Positions 34,850 to 43,524 of a stretch of DNA of 64,000 nucleotides are shown one piece after another. This stretch comes from Amphibacillus indicireducens (lineage in GTDB: Bacteria > Bacillota > Bacilli > Bacillales > Amphibacillaceae): contig NZ_BAABDL010000017.1 of assembly GCF_039539605.1 (NCBI RefSeq), positions 17,854 through 81,853 on the forward strand, in the 5' to 3' direction. Position 1 is the stretch's first letter; each line of letters opens with the position of its first letter. The notes under the pieces are model-generated. The model did no database searches, was not told where the DNA came from, and was given only the letters and a program-made list of their open reading frames with translations. Made by a program: the position numbers and the translations under genes.

Positions 34850-35320
34850 CTACTGATTTTGATGAAATTTAATTAATAGTTCAACTTCTGTTTTACCACG
34901 ATTTAATTTTTTAGCGATTGCTTCTGGTGTATCACCACGTTCGGCTAATGATAATACTTGAGCAGCAAAAGATTGTTCAACAACAGGTTCTTGATCGTCA
35001 GGAACAAACGGTTGATAATCTTGATACTTTGCTTCTGTTTCTAGCTTAGTTGGCATTGGTACTTCTTGACTTTTATCAACTGATTTTGGTTGCTTAACCA
35101 CAGGTTCTTTTTTAGGTTGTTGATTGATTAATTGAATTAATTTATCGTTTTCTTCGCGTATTTCTAATAAATAAACTGCTAATAGTTCTTCAATTTCTTT
35201 TTGTTGTTGATCTAAAGTCTGTTTTGTCATCGACGGTTGATCAACTTTAGCTTTAAGTTGTCTAATTACCACTAAGGTAATCGCATGGATTATAAAGCTA
35301 ATCAATAGTAAATAGGCCAT
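34850..35320 (-). CDS. swrB: SwrB-like membrane protein at the end of the fla/che operon
   Basis: This 156-residue protein has an N-terminal membrane segment (residues 1-18), a coiled-coil-like region rich in Q and E (about 30-70), a low-complexity linker, and a C-terminal helix-turn-helix-like tract (ERGDTPEAIAKKLNRGKTEVELL). Architecture and position between sigD and rpsB match B. subtilis SwrB, which activates flagellar type III export and sigma-D dependent expression. Similarity is by layout rather than strong sequence identity that I can show, so the symbol is provisional. Confidence 0.7.
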   Translation of the reverse strand: MAYLLLISFIIHAITLVVIRQLKAKVDQPSMTKQTLDQQQKEIEELLAVYLLEIREENDKLIQLINQQPKKEPVVKQPKSVDKSQEVPMPTKLETEAKYQDYQPFVPDDQEPVVEQSFAAQVLSLAERGDTPEAIAKKLNRGKTEVELLIKFHQNQ

Positions 35321-35332
35321 TTTTAACCCCTC

Positions 35333-35644
35333 TTAACCGTTAATATCTATTCGCGTCCCTAAATAAGGATGTTGGATCTTAATTTTGTGTTCAGGTTTAC
35401 TGTCTGCATGCTCATTTGACTGATCCAACTGGTTCTCTTGATCACTTTCCTTAGTATCATTTGATAATTTATGACCTTCTTCAAGATTAGTGACAGATCT
35501 GCGCTTCATTTCCTCAGCCTGTTGTTGTGCTTGAGCAATTACTTCTTGCATAAATTGGCCTCGTTGTTGGATTTGTTCTTGAATTCGACCGACGTCCTGA
35601 GTACGTGGTAAGGCAACTTGTAATTCAATTGATCTCCAACCCAT
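35333..35644 (-). CDS. Small protein of unknown function in the fla/che operon
   Basis: I do not recognise a named family for this about 103-residue hydrophilic protein. The first half (GWRSIELQVALPRTQDVGRI) looks structured, the middle is a glutamine-rich helix (QQRGQFMQEVIAQAQQQAEE), and the end is a polar tail finishing in PYLGTRIDING. There is no membrane segment. ATG at 35644 is preferred over GTG at 35653 for its spacing from AAAGG. It is tightly packed between the DUF342 gene and the SwrB-like gene, absent from that place in B. subtilis, and likely motility-linked by context only. Confidence 0.7.
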   Translation of the reverse strand: MGWRSIELQVALPRTQDVGRIQEQIQQRGQFMQEVIAQAQQQAEEMKRRSVTNLEEGHKLSNDTKESDQENQLDQSNEHADSKPEHKIKIQHPYLGTRIDING

Positions 35645-35664
35645 ATCGAACACACCTTTCCATT

Positions 35665-37035
35665 TTAAAGTGAGTTAATTTGAATTTCACCGTCTTCGAT
35701 ATAAACTTGAGTAAATTTGTGGGTTGAATCTGTTGTACGGCGATATTTTCCGAATTGTAGGTCAACATTCGGATAAAGCACTTTCTTAACTATTAAGCGC
35801 GCTTTTTCTTCATCACCTAGATTAACTTTTAATGAATCAATTTTTTCTTCAATTTTAGCGAGCTTATTTTTTGTCACTTGGAGCGTATTCTTCTGTTTCA
35901 AAAGGAAAATTCGCTCTTTTGATGAGAGACCTCCACCGGCTTTAGCTTTGTTTTCTAAGCCTTCACCAAGTTTCCGCAACTTTTCAATCTCACTTATCAA
36001 TGTTTTTCTAGCAGCCGTAAACTGACTTTCAAGATCAAATTGTGATTTATCTACACCGATTGTAATCTCTGTTTTCGTATGCATTTTATTCCCAACTTCA
36101 TTTGCTTCAATTGTCACACCAGCAGAACAACTTCCACCAATAATACTTCCTGAATGACAGTAAATATGTTGCTTAGCAACACATTCACTATGCATAATTG
36201 AGTTTTGAGCAATAACATTCTGTCCAGCCTCAACTTTAGCTTGATTAATGTAGCCAATTTTTATGTCACCATCAGCGTAAATTTCAGCTTTTTTTAATCC
36301 AGAAACTCCTTCTGTGATCGTTACATTTCCTCCGGCTTTAATATAACTGGCTTCAACAAGCCCATAGACATAAATGTCTCCCTCTGCTTCTACTCGATAT
36401 CCTGTTGGCACATTGCCTCGAATCACAACAGAACCAACAAAGTTTATATTACCAGACTTCATCGATAAATCTTCATTAATTTCATACGTATTGTGGACAT
36501 GAATTTTATTTCCTGTCACACTTAATTTTCCTTTTATCTCTGAATAAAACGATTGATCTTCAGTGCGATAAACAACATTCTTACCGGCACTCATTTTGAC
36601 TGATTTTGCCTTTCTATATGGCAACTTCTTACCAAAAACAGTCATGCCTGGTTCTCCATCAATTGGGTCAATTAAAATAGCGATTTTTTCATTCTCATCT
36701 AAAGATGGAATCCTTTTAATATCGCGAAAATCCCTTTTATCATCAATATTGATTAAATCATTTTGTTCAGAGACAAATGTAATTTTCCCATCAATCCCAT
36801 CAACAGCTTCTGTCCCTTTTGCAATTGAAATTGGGAAAATTGATTCATCACATTGACTTACAATACTTTTAATTGCATCATGGTTTATTCCATAAGTTAT
36901 TTTATTAGCTTTTAACCAATCGCTGATTAATTCTTCACTAATATCTGCAGGATTATATTTTTCGATCAATTGGACAGTTGCAGCCATTTGATCCTCAGAC
37001 ACAAATAATACGAAGTGATCATTTAAATCTACCAT
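35665..37035 (-). CDS. FapA-like DUF342 protein
   Basis: This 456-residue protein belongs to the DUF342/FapA family. The N-terminal third is an alpha/beta region ending in IAILIDPIDGEPGMTVFGK (about 120-140). The middle is a right-handed beta-helix of polymer-like repeats (about 175-330, with GSVVIRGNVPTGYRVEAEGDI-type turns; VEAEGDIYVYGLVEA near 218), and then a coiled coil (about 338-408). Such proteins are related to the MinC beta-helix; in other species members affect polysaccharide or surface functions. It follows sigD in the operon, a place where B. subtilis has no such gene. Function unproven. Confidence 0.82.
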   Translation of the reverse strand: MVDLNDHFVLFVSEDQMAATVQLIEKYNPADISEELISDWLKANKITYGINHDAIKSIVSQCDESIFPISIAKGTEAVDGIDGKITFVSEQNDLINIDDKRDFRDIKRIPSLDENEKIAILIDPIDGEPGMTVFGKKLPYRKAKSVKMSAGKNVVYRTEDQSFYSEIKGKLSVTGNKIHVHNTYEINEDLSMKSGNINFVGSVVIRGNVPTGYRVEAEGDIYVYGLVEASYIKAGGNVTITEGVSGLKKAEIYADGDIKIGYINQAKVEAGQNVIAQNSIMHSECVAKQHIYCHSGSIIGGSCSAGVTIEANEVGNKMHTKTEITIGVDKSQFDLESQFTAARKTLISEIEKLRKLGEGLENKAKAGGGLSSKERIFLLKQKNTLQVTKNKLAKIEEKIDSLKVNLGDEEKARLIVKKVLYPNVDLQFGKYRRTTDSTHKFTQVYIEDGEIQINSL

Positions 37036-37105
37036 ATTCATTCACCCTTTTTGAATAATAAAAAAATAGCGAGAGATCCGATCTGATAACTTTTAAAAAT
37101 CCATC

Positions 37106-37864
37106 TTACGTTAATGATTGTCTTAATTTAAAAATGGCTTGTTTATGAATTTGAGAGATTCTTGATGTCGTTAGCGATAAAACTTGTCCAATTTCAGTTA
37201 GTGTCAGTTCGTCATGATAGAATAAGCTAATAACAAGTTGTTCATTTTTATTTAATGCTTTGATTGATTGCGCTAGGTTGGCATAGCTCTCTTCTTGAAG
37301 CAAATGTTCCTCAGGTGAGAGTTGTTCATGATCAATAATTTTGTAGCCAATTCCCTCTTTGTGATCTTCTGAATCGTCTGAAGCTTTCTGCTCAATTGAA
37401 AGTAAATTAGCAAATAGCGTATCTTTATAGCTTGTTTCAACCTCATCACGTGTCATATCCAGAAAATCTGCAATTTCTGCAGCGGTTGGGTTTCTTTGAA
37501 GCTTTTGTGTCAGTTCATGTGAAGCTTGATCAATCTTTTTAGCTTTATCTCGTGTCGACCGTGGAAGCCAATCTTCTTTTCTTAATCCATCCATAATTGC
37601 TCCACGAATTCTAAATGAGGCATACGTATCAAACTTTAAATCTCGATCATAATCAAATTTTTGTAATGCATCATACAAGCCGAATAATCCTAAACTTCTA
37701 ATCTCATCTCGCTGAACATTTTTCGGTAAATGACTCGAAATCCGTTGGGTGTGAAAATCAACAAGATACAAATAATGCTCAACGAGTTGGTTGGTAACGT
37801 TTTCATCTTTATTCTTGATCCATTTTTCCCAAAGTTGATCAACATACTTTTCTTGGCTAACCAA
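37106..37864 (-). CDS. sigD: RNA polymerase sigma factor for flagellar operon (sigma-D/FliA)
   Basis: This 252-residue sigma factor directs late flagellar, chemotaxis and autolysin genes. Region 2 has LGLFGLYDALQKFDYDRD-type motifs near residue 55 and WLPRSTRDKAKKID near residue 98. Region 4 is at the end with LTLTEIGQVLSLTTSRISQIHKQAIFKLRQ (about 214-243; shown only as landmark), a helix-turn-helix. The start codon is TTG at 37864 with GAGGCG eight bases upstream, a weak initiation site. It lies near the 3' end of the fla/che operon, as in B. subtilis, where position controls its level. Confidence 0.95.
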   Translation of the reverse strand: MVSQEKYVDQLWEKWIKNKDENVTNQLVEHYLYLVDFHTQRISSHLPKNVQRDEIRSLGLFGLYDALQKFDYDRDLKFDTYASFRIRGAIMDGLRKEDWLPRSTRDKAKKIDQASHELTQKLQRNPTAAEIADFLDMTRDEVETSYKDTLFANLLSIEQKASDDSEDHKEGIGYKIIDHEQLSPEEHLLQEESYANLAQSIKALNKNEQLVISLFYHDELTLTEIGQVLSLTTSRISQIHKQAIFKLRQSLT

Positions 37865-37935
37865 TCCAATCGCCTCGCTTTCATCGTTAGTAGATGACTA
37901 TTCTTGATGTAATAATATGAAAGTGTGGATGGTCA

Positions 37936-38436
37936 TTAAATTTCTTTTGATCCCTGACTTATTGTTCGGATATGTAGCATTGAAGTCTCAGGTGAAAATT
38001 CGATTGTTCGACCACTATTGCCGTGTACGTCTTCTGCCATAATCGGGATCCGATAATCTTCAAGCATTTGTTTTACGGCCGTGACATTTCGCTCGCCAAT
38101 TCGAAGCATATCATTTTTCACACTGAAGGCAAACATTTGAGCACCACCAGCAATTTTGGCTTTAAGGGCGAATTTTCGTGCACCATCTTTTAAGAGTGTC
38201 TCGACTAATATTGGAATGGCTGTGTCTGCATATTTATATGGATTAAAATCTTCTTTCTTTGAAGAATTTGAATCAGGTAACATAACATGAGCCATTCCTG
38301 CAATTTTGATCACCGGGTCAAATATAACAACGCCTACACAAGACCCTAATCCAGATGTTCGGATCACATCAGGAGCTTTCACAAAGTTTAAGTCAGCAAT
38401 TCCTACTTTTACCGCTTTACTATCTACAAGTTTCAC
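37936..38436 (-). CDS. cheD: Chemoreceptor glutamine deamidase CheD
   Basis: CheD deamidates receptor glutamines and is regulated by CheC. The 166-residue protein has the catalytic cysteine in SGLGSCVGVVIFD near residue 33 and the histidine in GMAHVMLPDS near residue 51. It starts with GTG that overlaps the cheC stop as GTGA, so translation is coupled to its regulator CheC. It lies between cheC and sigD as in B. subtilis. Confidence 0.95.
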   Translation of the reverse strand: MKLVDSKAVKVGIADLNFVKAPDVIRTSGLGSCVGVVIFDPVIKIAGMAHVMLPDSNSSKKEDFNPYKYADTAIPILVETLLKDGARKFALKAKIAGGAQMFAFSVKNDMLRIGERNVTAVKQMLEDYRIPIMAEDVHGNSGRTIEFSPETSMLHIRTISQGSKEI

Positions 38437-39068
38437 TGATCTGCCACACCTAATTTATTAAATATTTTTGGAAATGATTCAGGATCTGGTAATAAAAAGA
38501 AATGACCCTTAATTTGTTCTTTCTGCTCTGCATGATTATCAATTATTGTTTCGATAATAATTGCATAATCACTAACTTGAGATAATTCCATTAATCCTTC
38601 AGTTAATATCGCAGCTGCCATATCAATTGTTAATATTGGTACAGAAGGCTGTAATGATAATTTGAGAAAATCTGATAGTGCAGTTAAATATGACCCCGCT
38701 AAGATATTTCCAGCCTCTTGTAATGCAGACAACGCCATCTCATCATGTGGTGGATGTTCAATTGAAAAGTCCGTCTGTCCTGTCATTTGCTCAACAAAAT
38801 TGCTTGCTTCTTGTGAAGATAGGACAAAAAACATGTTACCTGGCGTCTCACCCTCTATTCTCAAAAAAATTGCAGCGATTAATGTTTCCGGTCCATCGAC
38901 TAAGTCCATCATTTCGTTATAATCCACTAAACGAACAGTTGGAATCCGCATATCAATCTTGCTACCGACTAACATTGATAGTGAGGTAGCCGCATTCCCT
39001 GATCCAATGTTACCAACTTCTTTTAGCACGTCCAACTGGTATTCAGTCAAGCTATCAAAAATCGACAT
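38433..39068 (-). CDS. cheC: CheY-P phosphatase CheC
   Basis: CheC dephosphorylates CheY-P and modulates CheD. The 211-residue protein has the two conserved half-sites, VGNIGSGNAATSL near residue 17 and LQEAGNILAGSYLTAL near residue 113, each with the paired Glu/Asn of the family. Its ATG shares one base with the cheW stop (TAATG). Confidence 0.95.
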   Translation of the reverse strand: MSIFDSLTEYQLDVLKEVGNIGSGNAATSLSMLVGSKIDMRIPTVRLVDYNEMMDLVDGPETLIAAIFLRIEGETPGNMFFVLSSQEASNFVEQMTGQTDFSIEHPPHDEMALSALQEAGNILAGSYLTALSDFLKLSLQPSVPILTIDMAAAILTEGLMELSQVSDYAIIIETIIDNHAEQKEQIKGHFFLLPDPESFPKIFNKLGVADQ

Positions 39069-39553
39069 TATTGCACCAGCTTTTCTTTTCGAGCAGTCGT
39101 TTCTTGTTCAAGTAATTCTTTTGAAAGAATTTTATCAATGTTTAACAAAATAAATAATCGCTCATCATATTTTGCTACACCATCGATATAATCAATATGA
39201 ACAGATCCTACAGCTTCTGGAGTTGGTTCAATCGAAGCTTTAGGAATATCAATGACATCATGTGCTGCATCAACTATTAAGCCAACGTCCATATTATCGT
39301 GTTGGATAATAATTGTCCGGGTTTCATCACTATAATCTTTTGGCTCGAAACCGAAACGGATTCTTAAATCAAGCAGTGGTGTCACAACACCTCGCAAGTT
39401 TAAAACACCCTTAATAAAATCTGGCGTACCTGGAACTCGAGTGATTGGTAACATCCGTTCGATTGAGCCTACCAAATCGACCGGCATTGCATATTCTTCA
39501 TTATTTAACTGAAAGATAATCGATTTTACAAATTCTGATTCTACTTTTGCCAA
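39068..39553 (-). CDS. cheW: Chemotaxis coupling protein CheW
   Basis: CheW links receptors to CheA in the chemotaxis array. The 161-residue protein shows the SH3-like CheW domain with VNEEYAMPV-like LNNEEYAMPVDLV near residue 15, NLRGVVTPLLDLR near residue 47, and VGLIVDAAHDV near residue 88. Cheek-by-jowl with cheA (16 bp) and cheC. Confidence 0.95.
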   Translation of the reverse strand: MAKVESEFVKSIIFQLNNEEYAMPVDLVGSIERMLPITRVPGTPDFIKGVLNLRGVVTPLLDLRIRFGFEPKDYSDETRTIIIQHDNMDVGLIVDAAHDVIDIPKASIEPTPEAVGSVHIDYIDGVAKYDERLFILLNIDKILSKELLEQETTARKEKLVQ

Positions 39554-39569
39554 CGAAAAAACCTCCTAA

Positions 39570-41576
39570 CTATTTAATAAGTGCACTCGTGTCTACAATT
39601 AATGCAACTTGTCCATCACCAAGAATTGTCGCGCCAGATATGGCAAACACATTTGATAAATAATTACCTAGAGTTTTCAAAACGACTTCTTGTTGACCGA
39701 TAAATGAATCAACAATCAAACCTGTCATTTTTTCACCTTGACGAATAATAACGACAGAATGATAGTTATCATCTTGGTCATCTCCTGGTACATCAAAAAT
39801 CTCTGTTAATGAAACAAGCGGGACAACTCGACCTCTAAAATCAATCACTTGTTTATTATGTGCTGTCATAATTTTATCTTTATGAATAATCGCTGTTTCA
39901 AGGATTGAAGACAATGGAATCGCAAATGTTTCATCTTTAACTTTCGTCAACATAACTGAAATAATTGTCAATGTTAATGGAAGTTGAATTGAAAATACCG
40001 ATCCTTTTCCTAGTTCAGAGTCAATCGTGATTGAACCACCAAGTGCTTCAATCGTACTTTTAACTACATCCAAACCAACACCGCGACCAGATATATCTGA
40101 AATCTTATCCGCTGTTGAAAAACCACTTTCCATAATCAATTGGTAAACTTGGTGATTACTATATGATTGAGCCTGTTCTTTTGTAATTAAGCCATTTTCA
40201 ATTGCTTTTTTCGTAATCACATCTCGATTAATTCCTGCTCCGTCATCAGAGATCTCAATAAAGACATGGTTACCACTATGGTATGCGTTTAGCTTCAGTG
40301 TGCCTGTTCCTGGTTTTCCACTAGCTTTTCTAACTTCAGGTGTTTCAATTCCATGATCCAATGCATTACGAATTAAGTGAACTAATGGATCACCGATCTC
40401 ATCAATAACAGTACGATCTAATTCTGTATCGGCACCAATAATCTCTAAATTGATTTCTTTATTTAATTCTCTACTCAATTGGCGAACCATGCGAGGGAAA
40501 CGATTAAAGACTTGATCGATTGGAACCATCCGCATGTTTAAAATAATATTTTGTAAATCTCCTGAGATACGTGCCATTCTCTCAACTGTTTCCTCAAGAT
40601 CATTATGGCGTAAATCAGCAGAAATTTGTTCAAGTCTACCTCGATCTATAACTAATTCTTCAAATAAATTCATTAATGCATCTAAGCGTTCGATATTAAC
40701 TCGAATAGTTTTACTTGTTAATGGGCGTTTTGATGTTGTTTCTTCATGATCCTCTGAAGTTTCCTCTGCTGCCTTTACAGTATCTTGTGCTTCTTCAGCA
40801 TCATCACCAGTAAACTGATTAACTTTCAACTCGTTAACCGTTACACTGTTAATTTCAGACACTTTCATAATTTTCTGTTCAATTTCATCTGGACCATCTT
40901 TAGTAACTAAAACGACGGTAAAATCAAATTCGAAATTTTCATCTTCTAATTCAGTTACGCTTGGTACAGACTTGATAACTTCACCGATTTGCTCAAGAAT
41001 TTCAAAAACCATGTAAACCCGAGCTGCTTTTAATAAGGTCGTATCTTGTAACTGTACTGTCACTTGATAATTTTGGTATCCTTTTTCATTCGACTGCTGC
41101 AAAACAGTTAATTCAAATTGATCTAATTCAGATTCAATTGATGACGTCTTCCCTGATGATTTATCTGTTTCTTTCGTTTGGCTGTCGATATCTTGGTCAC
41201 CATTTTCGATTGCATCCAATTTATTAACGAGTTCGGAAACGTCTTGCTTTCCTTCACCGCCATCAATAATATCAAATACCATTGACTCGAGAGCATCAAC
41301 AGCAGTGAATATCACATCGACAATTTGTGAGTTTAAAGTAAGCTTTTTATTCCGAACAGCATCTAACACGTTCTCCATGTTATGAGTTAAATCAGCTAAA
41401 TCTTGATAACCCATTGTTGCAGACATGCCTTTTAATGTGTGGGCAGATCTAAAAATTTCATTCACAATGGTAATGTTTTTTGGATCCTTTTCTAGTTCCA
41501 ATAAATGATCGTTTAATGATTGAATGTGCTCTTTACTTTCTTCAATAAAAATATCGAGATATTCATTTACTACCAT
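39570..41576 (-). CDS. cheA: Chemotaxis histidine kinase CheA
   Basis: CheA phosphorylates CheY and CheB in response to receptors. The protein has 668 residues. The HPt phosphorylation site is the histidine in FRSAHTLKGMSATMG (about His46 from the chosen start). A P2 CheY-binding domain (about 160-260), dimerisation region (about 300-350), HATPase (DPLVHLIRNALDHGIE near 400) and the CheW-like regulatory domain (from about 530) follow. ATG at 41576 has AGAGGT seven bases upstream; a GTG three codons earlier overlaps that site. It starts one base after the cheB stop. Confidence 0.96.
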   Translation of the reverse strand: MVVNEYLDIFIEESKEHIQSLNDHLLELEKDPKNITIVNEIFRSAHTLKGMSATMGYQDLADLTHNMENVLDAVRNKKLTLNSQIVDVIFTAVDALESMVFDIIDGGEGKQDVSELVNKLDAIENGDQDIDSQTKETDKSSGKTSSIESELDQFELTVLQQSNEKGYQNYQVTVQLQDTTLLKAARVYMVFEILEQIGEVIKSVPSVTELEDENFEFDFTVVLVTKDGPDEIEQKIMKVSEINSVTVNELKVNQFTGDDAEEAQDTVKAAEETSEDHEETTSKRPLTSKTIRVNIERLDALMNLFEELVIDRGRLEQISADLRHNDLEETVERMARISGDLQNIILNMRMVPIDQVFNRFPRMVRQLSRELNKEINLEIIGADTELDRTVIDEIGDPLVHLIRNALDHGIETPEVRKASGKPGTGTLKLNAYHSGNHVFIEISDDGAGINRDVITKKAIENGLITKEQAQSYSNHQVYQLIMESGFSTADKISDISGRGVGLDVVKSTIEALGGSITIDSELGKGSVFSIQLPLTLTIISVMLTKVKDETFAIPLSSILETAIIHKDKIMTAHNKQVIDFRGRVVPLVSLTEIFDVPGDDQDDNYHSVVIIRQGEKMTGLIVDSFIGQQEVVLKTLGNYLSNVFAISGATILGDGQVALIVDTSALIK

Positions 41577-41577
41577 T

Positions 41578-42657
41578 CTATTCACCTCTAATTTTCAATA
41601 GATTTATAATCGTATCTGCAATATCTGGCAGTTCGACAACAAAATCAACGACACCTGTTTTCACTGCAGATTTAGGCATCCCGTAGACAACACATGATTC
41701 TTCAGCTTCACTAATAATGACCGTACTTTCTTTCGTCTTTTTCATTTCGACAATTCCTTCTGCACCGTCTCCACCCATTCCAGTCATAATCGTTCCTATT
41801 AAGTTATAGTTCACTAACTTTGCTAATGATTCAAATAAAACATCGACAGACGGTTGGTGACCGCTTCTATTTTCCTCTTTAGTAATCTTAGCTTTTAACC
41901 CTGCATCAGTTTCTATGACTCTAAACTGGAATCCACCAGGAGCAATATAAGCGACTCCATTTTCTAGCTTTTCACCATCTTTAGCTTCCCGAACTTTGAT
42001 ATGTGACAATTGATCAAGTCGTTTTGCTAATGAGTTCGTGAAGCCTGGTGGCATATGCTGGACGATTACGATTGGTGCTGGTATATTTTCAGGTAGTCGA
42101 GTAATCACTTGTTGTAATGCGCGTGGACCACCAGTAGACGTACCAATTCCAATAATAACTTGGTGCTTTTTTGAAAGATTTGGTGCGATGCGACGATCAG
42201 ACGTTTTTATATATGTAGAACGGCTGCTAGAATCTGTGAAAAGTTCAACTTTTGCCTTAGTTGCTTCAAGTACCTTACTTATAATTTCGGTCTCTATCTC
42301 CTTAATGTTTAGTGAAATAGACCCAGATGGTTTTGTGATAAAATCAACAGCCCCTAACTCCATTGATTCAAAAGTCTTATCTGCCCCATGCTTTGTTAAA
42401 CTCGACAACATAACAACTGGTCGCGGTTTATTTTCCATAATTTTATTTAAAGCAACTAATCCATCCATTTCAGGCATCTCAATGTCCAGTGTGACGACAT
42501 CTGGATTTAATTGATCGATCTTTTTTAGTGCATCGAGACCATTTCTAGCTGTACCTACAACAAGAATCTTAGGATGAGACTCTAAAATGTTTGAAATCAT
42601 CTTACGCATAAAGGCGGAATCGTCTACGACTAATACTTTTATTTTCTCCACATCCAT
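41578..42657 (-). CDS. cheB: Receptor glutamate methylesterase/deamidase CheB
   Basis: CheB removes receptor methyl groups. The 359-residue protein has a receiver domain (VLVVDDSAFMRKMI near residue 9, phosphorylatable Asp in TLDIEMPEMDG near residue 57) and a C-terminal esterase domain with the catalytic serine in GTSTGGPRAL (about 173) and the GMGGDGAEG loop near 300. Its ATG directly follows the flhG stop with no gap. Confidence 0.95.
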   Translation of the reverse strand: MDVEKIKVLVVDDSAFMRKMISNILESHPKILVVGTARNGLDALKKIDQLNPDVVTLDIEMPEMDGLVALNKIMENKPRPVVMLSSLTKHGADKTFESMELGAVDFITKPSGSISLNIKEIETEIISKVLEATKAKVELFTDSSSRSTYIKTSDRRIAPNLSKKHQVIIGIGTSTGGPRALQQVITRLPENIPAPIVIVQHMPPGFTNSLAKRLDQLSHIKVREAKDGEKLENGVAYIAPGGFQFRVIETDAGLKAKITKEENRSGHQPSVDVLFESLAKLVNYNLIGTIMTGMGGDGAEGIVEMKKTKESTVIISEAEESCVVYGMPKSAVKTGVVDFVVELPDIADTIINLLKIRGE

Positions 42658-43524
42658 CTACCTTTCTTTGATGAATTTTTTTAGTTTCGTAATAAAAGAT
42701 GAAGGTGCTTTTTTATCGAGGTCAATTGAATCTGTTAAGTACTGTGTAACAATTTGATCAATAGCCCGAGATACTTGAGCTAGTGGATCATATAAAGTAA
42801 AAGGTACTTGTGAGATAACTGCTTTCGAAACCTTTTTGTCATCTGGTAAAACTCCAAGTGGGGTGATCTGCTTACCTAAAAAATAATTAGTCACCTTTTG
42901 AAGTCTTTTAATCACCTGTTTCCCTTCTTTAACAGAGTCTGCACGATTAATCAATAAATAGAATGGTAGTTGATCATTCTTATTATGTATATGTTTAATC
43001 ATCGCATAGCCATCCATCATTGAAGTTGGTTCAGGTGTTGTCACTAGTATGCATTCATCAGCAGCTAAAATGTATGCTAAACTTTCATTTGTTGCCCCAG
43101 CTCCCATATCAAAAAAGATATAGTCATATTCAGTTGATATTTGATGATATTGATCTAAAAAGTAGTTAAGTTTTTCTTCATCCATATTAAACACAGTAGA
43201 AAGTCCCGAGCCAGCTGAAATATATGAAATCGCATTTGATCCTACTTCTATAATATCATGAATCGACAAATCATTCTCGTACATTTGCACAATTGAATAT
43301 CTTGCTTGAAGTCCTAGTAAGATATCAACATTTCCCATCCCGATATCTAAATCAATGATCAAGACTGATTTTTTCTTTTCAATTAATTTAAGCGCAAAAT
43401 TAATTGTGAAATTAGATTTACCAACGCCACCCTTACCACTCACAACAGCAATTGTTTTTGCTTGTTTTTTCCCATTTTTCTCTTTCATCTTTTGACGAAG
43501 GCTTGCAGCTTGATCGTTATACAT
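42658..43524 (-). CDS. flhG: Flagellum number regulator FlhG (MinD-like ATPase)
   Basis: FlhG (YlxH) is a ParA/MinD-type ATPase that works with FlhF to set number and placement of basal bodies. From MYNDQAASLRQKM the protein has 288 residues. The deviant Walker A GKGGVGKSNFTINFA lies near residue 30. The DQAASLR N-terminus is the conserved segment that stimulates FlhF GTPase. ATG at 43524 lies within the overlap with flhF (stop at 43517); a TTG six codons upstream is a weaker choice. Confidence 0.94.
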   Translation of the reverse strand: MYNDQAASLRQKMKEKNGKKQAKTIAVVSGKGGVGKSNFTINFALKLIEKKKSVLIIDLDIGMGNVDILLGLQARYSIVQMYENDLSIHDIIEVGSNAISYISAGSGLSTVFNMDEEKLNYFLDQYHQISTEYDYIFFDMGAGATNESLAYILAADECILVTTPEPTSMMDGYAMIKHIHNKNDQLPFYLLINRADSVKEGKQVIKRLQKVTNYFLGKQITPLGVLPDDKKVSKAVISQVPFTLYDPLAQVSRAIDQIVTQYLTDSIDLDKKAPSSFITKLKKFIKER

